Shown here: piece by piece, positions 41,909-46,159 of the stretch
Numbering within the stretch: position 1 is the first letter of the stretch
Layout: each line of letters begins with the position of its first letter
Source: Deltaproteobacteria bacterium
GTDB lineage: Bacteria > Desulfobacterota > Desulfuromonadia > Desulfuromonadales > BM103
Direction: 5' to 3'
Length of the DNA stretch: 46,159 bases
Assembly (NCBI GenBank): GCA_019313185.1
Contig: JAFDBS010000105.1
Location: 1 to 46,159 of the forward strand
Notes under the pieces: generated by a model
What the model was told of the DNA's origin: nothing
Database searches by the model: none
Seen by the model: only the letters and a program-made list of their open reading frames with translations
Translations under genes and position numbers: made by a program

Positions 41909-42712
41909 TCACTCGGGGACGGCTTGTTCGCTTGCAAGCGATGGCTTTGCCAAACCCTCCTCCTCGCACCACAGTCGCGTGGCACCAATCACTGCCAAGG
42001 GGATGCACAATAACTGTAAGAAAGGAATCGCCAAAATTGCCATGACACCCAAACCAAACCCTAGCATAAGCAATTTATGGGAGATGATAAATTGATACTG
42101 TTCTTTAAAATATTGACGTTGACGCACCATGGTAAAACTTAGGTATTCAATGCACAGAAAAAAAAGAGTCAGACTGATCGCGCAGATTGTGTAGAGAGAA
42201 TTCCCTGCCAGTGGAACCAAGTTGAGAGGTAAAATTGCCAGCATGACCACTACAAAAACCAGCATCTTTTTCGCTTCGAGAAGAAGCGTTTGCCAGGCGT
42301 CAGAAAGAAATTGCTTCAAAACAAATGGTTCGCTATTCAACCTGTCCCTCAATATCTCTTCCGTTCTTTCTGAGAGAAGGTCGTTAAAAGGCGAGGCGAT
42401 GAGGTTGCCGACGACAGTAAACGTAAAAAAAACCAACACCGCTGTCACCACAAAAGCGACACCCCAAAGCAACCAGTAAAGAACGGCCCAGTACCATGCG
42501 TCTCCGCTTGGCAGCTGGCCAACCACCAAGTTGCCGAAAACATCGAGCCCCAGATAGACCACGCCGCTGAAGACCAGCAGATTGATCAGAAAAGGGATGA
42601 CCATGTAGAGCGCTAGACGTGGATGTTGTTTAACAAGCCGAAAGCTTCTGAACGGCGTAAAAAAACCGCGGCTAAAGTTCCCGACAGGGGCTTTGATGCT
42701 CAACTTGCTCAT
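41909..42712 (-). CDS. EI24/CysZ-like membrane protein
   Basis: MSKLSIKAPVGNFSRGFFTPFRSFRLVKQHPRLALYMVIPFLINL; polytopic; NLIASPFNDLLSERTEEIL. Confidence 0.85.
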   Translation of the reverse strand: MSKLSIKAPVGNFSRGFFTPFRSFRLVKQHPRLALYMVIPFLINLLVFSGVVYLGLDVFGNLVVGQLPSGDAWYWAVLYWLLWGVAFVVTAVLVFFTFTVVGNLIASPFNDLLSERTEEILRDRLNSEPFVLKQFLSDAWQTLLLEAKKMLVFVVVMLAILPLNLVPLAGNSLYTICAISLTLFFLCIEYLSFTMVRQRQYFKEQYQFIISHKLLMLGFGLGVMAILAIPFLQLLCIPLAVIGATRLWCEEEGLAKPSLASEQAVPE

Positions 42713-42942
42713 GATCCAGTTTTCCTCCAAGGATTTTTTTATCAAGCTATCACAGTTTTCCTCGGGGAGCCAAATACAACTCATTTGTGAAGTCGGGACG
42801 CACTGCAAACAATATCGCTTGCTAGCAGAGCTATTTTGCATTGCCTAAATAGTAGGCCGAACATTGCTTAATTTTCGTACAGATCAAAAGTCAAGACAAC
42901 GAAACCAACGACTAATCTACTGAAATCACTTATTTTAAAATC

Positions 42943-42958
42943 CGGCACATGTGTTGAA
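42943..42958 (+). promoter_or_regulatory. Weak sigma-54-like promoter upstream of amt
   Basis: CGGCAC-ATGTG-TTGAA versus consensus TGGCAC-N5-TTGCA. Confidence 0.35.
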
Positions 42959-43023
42959 TAGTTATTGCGGGATACCGCGCAAAGACGCTCGGTCAAATTT
43001 AATCATGTCAAGGAGGTCATGAG

Positions 43024-44238
43024 ATGAACACTGCTGTTCAGTCCCTGACGCAGTCAGGCGATGTGCTGTTTCTGATGCTGGGTGCGGTCATGGTATTTGC
43101 CATGCACGCCGGATTTGCCTTTCTAGAAGTCGGTACGGTTCGCAAGAAGAACCAAACGAATGCCCTGGTCAAAATCTTAACCGACTGGTCAATTTCAACC
43201 GTAGCTTATTTTCTTATTGGTTACCCAATCGCCTACGGAGTTCACTTCCTTGTTTCTGCGGAAAGCCTGCTTGGCGCAAATCAGGGCTATGAACTTGTAC
43301 GGTTCTTCTTTCTGCTCTGCTTCGCTGCGTGCATACCCGCAATCATATCCGGCGGCATTGCAGAGAGAACACGGTTCTGGCCGCAGGTTTTAGCTGGGGC
43401 GGTGTTTGCCGGGTTAACCTACCCCCTGTTCGAGTCGATGATATGGGGGCAGAACAGTTCGGGCTTGCAGGCCTGGTTCGAACAAACCCTAGGTGCCCCT
43501 TTCCATGATTTTGCCGGCAGCGTGGTCGTCCACTCCATGGGCGGCTGGCTGGCTTTACCTGCAGTGATCCTGCTCGGCCCGCGAATGGGTCGTTGGGTGC
43601 GAGGGAAAAGTCATGCGATCCCTATCAGCAATATTCCTTTTCTCGCGCTTGGCAGCTGGATTCTGGCTGTCGGTTGGTTCGGCTTCAACGTTATGAGTGC
43701 TCAGTCACTGACAGGAATCTCAGGCCTCGTCGCTGTGAACTCGCTTCTGGCGATGGTTGGTGGCGTTTTGTTTGCGGTAACGTTTACAAAATGCGACCCT
43801 GGTTTTGCCCATAATGGCGCCTTAGCCGGATTGATCGCCATCTGTGCTGGATCGGATCTGGTCCATCCGATTGCGGCGTTCTTCATAGGCGGAATTGGCG
43901 CTTTGATTTTTGTATATGGCTTCCAATGGGAACAAGAAACCCTAAAAATTGATGACGTCCTTGGTGTCTGGCCACTCCACGGAATTATCGGTACCTGGGG
44001 TGGAATTGCCGCAGGAATTTTCGGATACAGTACGCTTGGTGGTCTAGGAGGTGTCAGTTTCTTCGCACAACTGGTTGGGAGCTTGATGGCTGTCGCCTAT
44101 GCCCTCGTCACCGGTTTTGTCGTTTATTTCCTGATCATCAAAACAGTCGGCTTCCGACTTAGCGAGGGCGAAGAGTTTCGCGGGTCTGACCTGTCAATCC
44201 ACCAGATTGACGCTTACCCCGAAGATGCTGTCAAGTAA
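43024..44238 (+). CDS. amt: Ammonium transporter
   Basis: FAMHAGFAFLEVGTVRKKNQTNALVKIL, DFAGSVVVHSMGGWLALPAVILLGPR, WPLHGIIGTWGGIAAGIFG. Confidence 0.95.
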   Translation: MNTAVQSLTQSGDVLFLMLGAVMVFAMHAGFAFLEVGTVRKKNQTNALVKILTDWSISTVAYFLIGYPIAYGVHFLVSAESLLGANQGYELVRFFFLLCFAACIPAIISGGIAERTRFWPQVLAGAVFAGLTYPLFESMIWGQNSSGLQAWFEQTLGAPFHDFAGSVVVHSMGGWLALPAVILLGPRMGRWVRGKSHAIPISNIPFLALGSWILAVGWFGFNVMSAQSLTGISGLVAVNSLLAMVGGVLFAVTFTKCDPGFAHNGALAGLIAICAGSDLVHPIAAFFIGGIGALIFVYGFQWEQETLKIDDVLGVWPLHGIIGTWGGIAAGIFGYSTLGGLGGVSFFAQLVGSLMAVAYALVTGFVVYFLIIKTVGFRLSEGEEFRGSDLSIHQIDAYPEDAVK

Positions 44239-44379
44239 ACCTTTTTGGTTATCGAGAGGTGCGAGTTTTGTCAAACAAACCTATCAAATTGTTCTTAACC
44301 AGAGGCTTTTAGACTTCGAGAGCTCCAGAGTGATTTATTCACAGTCCACTGAAGTTCGATGATCATGACTACGAATGGG

Positions 44380-44410
44380 CCCAGGTTTCGAAAGAAACCT
44401 GGGTTTCTTC
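44380..44410 (+). terminator. Rho-independent terminator after amt
   Basis: CCCAGGTTTC-GAAA-GAAACCTGGG then TTTCTTC. Confidence 0.85.
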
Positions 44411-44617
44411 GTGCTTTGAGATTGCCACGAGAGAATATTGTATGCGGTTGGGGATAGTAAAAAATCCTTGATAAACCTCTGACCTTTCAGTTTTTTAGGA
44501 AGCCAATGGATTGTAGGAGATTTGGAAGGCTCTTTAGAGCATGTTTTGGCAGATCTTGTATCGAATCGAAACCACAGCCGAAAGACTTAATCACAGTGCT
44601 TCTAAGCACGAAAAGAA

Positions 44618-44902
44618 TTAGCCATCATAGGTTGTGATGATGACCTTTGCTGCCTTGTCCCTGAGAGGGATGAGCGCCTGGTATTGTTGGGAAAAAAACC
44701 ATTGGTCGAGCGTCATTCGATTGGCAAACTTTATTACGACAACAAGATCATAGGGGTTCTCTCCGGCAAGGACTTCTAAACGTTTACCGCGGAAGACGAT
44801 TTGCGCGTCGAGGCCAGCCAGCGACTCCGACACCCCGTCCACGTATTGTTGCCATAACTGGGGATTTTTCACCTTGATTTGTCCGATCAGATAGGCAGCC
44901 AT
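44618..44902 (-). CDS. DUF1330 domain protein
   Basis: MAAYLIGQIKVKNPQLWQQYVDGV...GENPYDLVVVIKFANRMTLDQWFFSQQYQALIPLR. Confidence 0.85.
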   Translation of the reverse strand: MAAYLIGQIKVKNPQLWQQYVDGVSESLAGLDAQIVFRGKRLEVLAGENPYDLVVVIKFANRMTLDQWFFSQQYQALIPLRDKAAKVIITTYDG

Positions 44903-44934
44903 TCATTCCTCCCAAATGCTGGATAATAGAACCC

Positions 44935-45156
44935 TTAATTCCAACGCACCAAGTGCTCGAGGCGCAGCCACTGCTTATTAAGAAACTCTGTGCTATTGAC
45001 AACCTCAATTTTTTCAGGACCGAAGGTGTATACCTTGAAAAAGAATTTGAATTGTCCGGTCTGAATGCTGATATATATTAGAACGAAACACACCAGAAAC
45101 AGAACTGCGACAACTGAACCAAAAACAATCAATGCTTTGGTGTTTTTTTGCATCAT
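44935..45156 (-). CDS. Small single-TM hypothetical protein
   Basis: 73-aa ORF with one strong TM helix (ALIVFGSVVAVLFLVCFVLIYISI). Confidence 0.45.
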   Translation of the reverse strand: MMQKNTKALIVFGSVVAVLFLVCFVLIYISIQTGQFKFFFKVYTFGPEKIEVVNSTEFLNKQWLRLEHLVRWN

Positions 45157-45239
45157 CGGTACCTAGCTGCCCCTCTTTTTTGGTGTTTTAAACCTGCACA
45201 GCAACTTGACAAAAACTTAAAACACTTTCACCTCTCATT

Positions 45240-45699
45240 TCAACCATTGAATACAAGGTAATCCAGTTTAGGGGCCACTGTCATGAGCATTAACGCTGCC
45301 TCTGCTTGGTGGTCAAGCAACTCGAAGTCACAGAACTCGAAACCCGGGGCAACCGAGCATCCCAGAAGAACATCACCATCCGTAGGAACGGGCCTGCCAG
45401 CAACCGGCCGGGACAACATGACAGAAGGTGCCTTGCTCAGCAGAAAGAGTGATGCATCGCGGTGACCCTTGGCTGCCATCCCATTGATAGAGGTGTACGC
45501 CATGGCCCCGATACAGGTTCCAGACTTCATCGCTGGTCAACCTGTGGAACTTGCTCACTTCACCTTCTTTCAAACTATAATAAATATGCGTAATGGCCGG
45601 TTTTGTGGTTCCATCTCGGTGTTTGACAACAACGGGTGATCTGAACACCTCTTTAAAACGACCACCCTCTGGGTGGCTGAGCAGGTCAGTTGGGCGCAT
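45240..45699 (-). pseudogene. DUF985/cupin_5 family protein with an internal frameshift
   Basis: N-part LLSHPEGGRFKEVFRS...FHRLTSDEVWNLYRGHGVHLY...VVPAGCWQAR; C-part DVLLGCSVAPGFEFCDFELL in a different frame. Confidence 0.75.
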
Positions 45700-45858
45700 C
45701 GCATTTCATCCTTTTGACGTTGCAGAAGATTTTTTAGGTTTTTTCGGTCAGGGCAATGATAACCGAATCATGCATTATGCAATACCAGCTTTTTGGTCTC
45801 TCGGCCATACGGTCCGATGTCTTCTAGTGGTCAGAACACATGTTCACAAGATAGTGGC

Positions 45859-46098
45859 TCACGTCACCTCCTGTATGTTTGATAGCCAACGAAGGGACTT
45901 ATAGCCAGCCGCAATTTCAGTTGTGATCATTTCGTTCATCAGATACCCTGCGCCGATTGAGGTGACGCTCAACACCAGCGTAATAAAGGCGATGACTGTG
46001 AGGACAAAGGTATGTTGGTAAAGGGCATGTTGATAACATAGATAAGCCAGATAAAAACAAAGCATTGATAATGGGGCCGAAAATAAAACCACCATCAT
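45859..46098 (-). CDS. Small hypothetical membrane protein
   Basis: 79-aa ORF with two hydrophobic segments; no recognised family. Confidence 0.4.
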   Translation of the reverse strand: MMVVLFSAPLSMLCFYLAYLCYQHALYQHTFVLTVIAFITLVLSVTSIGAGYLMNEMITTEIAAGYKSLRWLSNIQEVT

Positions 46099-46159
46099 GG
46101 CAGATGTCTCAGGGTCTCAAATTAGAAAGAGGCCACTTCGGGGAGGTCATCCAACCAGC

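Noticed and set aside
42960-43023. Possible c-di-GMP (GEMM) riboswitch before amt (CCGCGCAAAGACGC)
   Set aside because: Lacks the conserved GEMM core and tetraloop receptor; superficial resemblance only.

Overview
The window looks like a chromosomal segment from a Desulfuromonadales (Geobacter/Pelobacter/Desulfuromonas-like) bacterium. This is inferred from gene content and order: aspS - LysM lipoprotein - icd - mdh - korDABC, plus many c-type/ferredoxin genes. It is mostly ordinary core genome. On the minus strand the start holds a partial PilV-like prepilin and a two-component NtrC-type pair. Next come a ferredoxin, MFS transporter, lipoprotein/HD protein, DedA, bioA, a ureohydrolase, a CBS/nucleotidyltransferase protein, acnB, an M48 protease, a response-regulator GGDEF protein and hisS/aspS. 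A TCA block follows (monomeric icd, mdh, korDABC), then an SLC13 transporter, a triheme cytochrome, a ClC channel, a DUF3833 lipoprotein, rhodanese, a GIY-YIG DUF123 protein, fbp, a TPR/gluzincin protein, IMPase, EI24 and amt. I saw no CRISPR array, transposase, rRNA or tRNA. The best signals are: (1) a near-palindromic GTATACTGTATAC-type box at the acnB and icd promoters and, more weakly, upstream of kor, suggesting a shared TCA-cycle operator; (2) a small divergent diadenylate-cyclase-like (DisA_N/DAC) ORF with altered catalytic motifs and an upstream in-frame TGA; (3) two genes (YdjM-like hydrolase, DUF985 cupin) whose family-conserved C-termini continue in another frame; (4) an apparent CTG start for DedA with a good Shine-Dalgarno; (5) a prepilin with Cys rather than Gly at the cleavage position. 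All family calls were made by eye and no searches were run.
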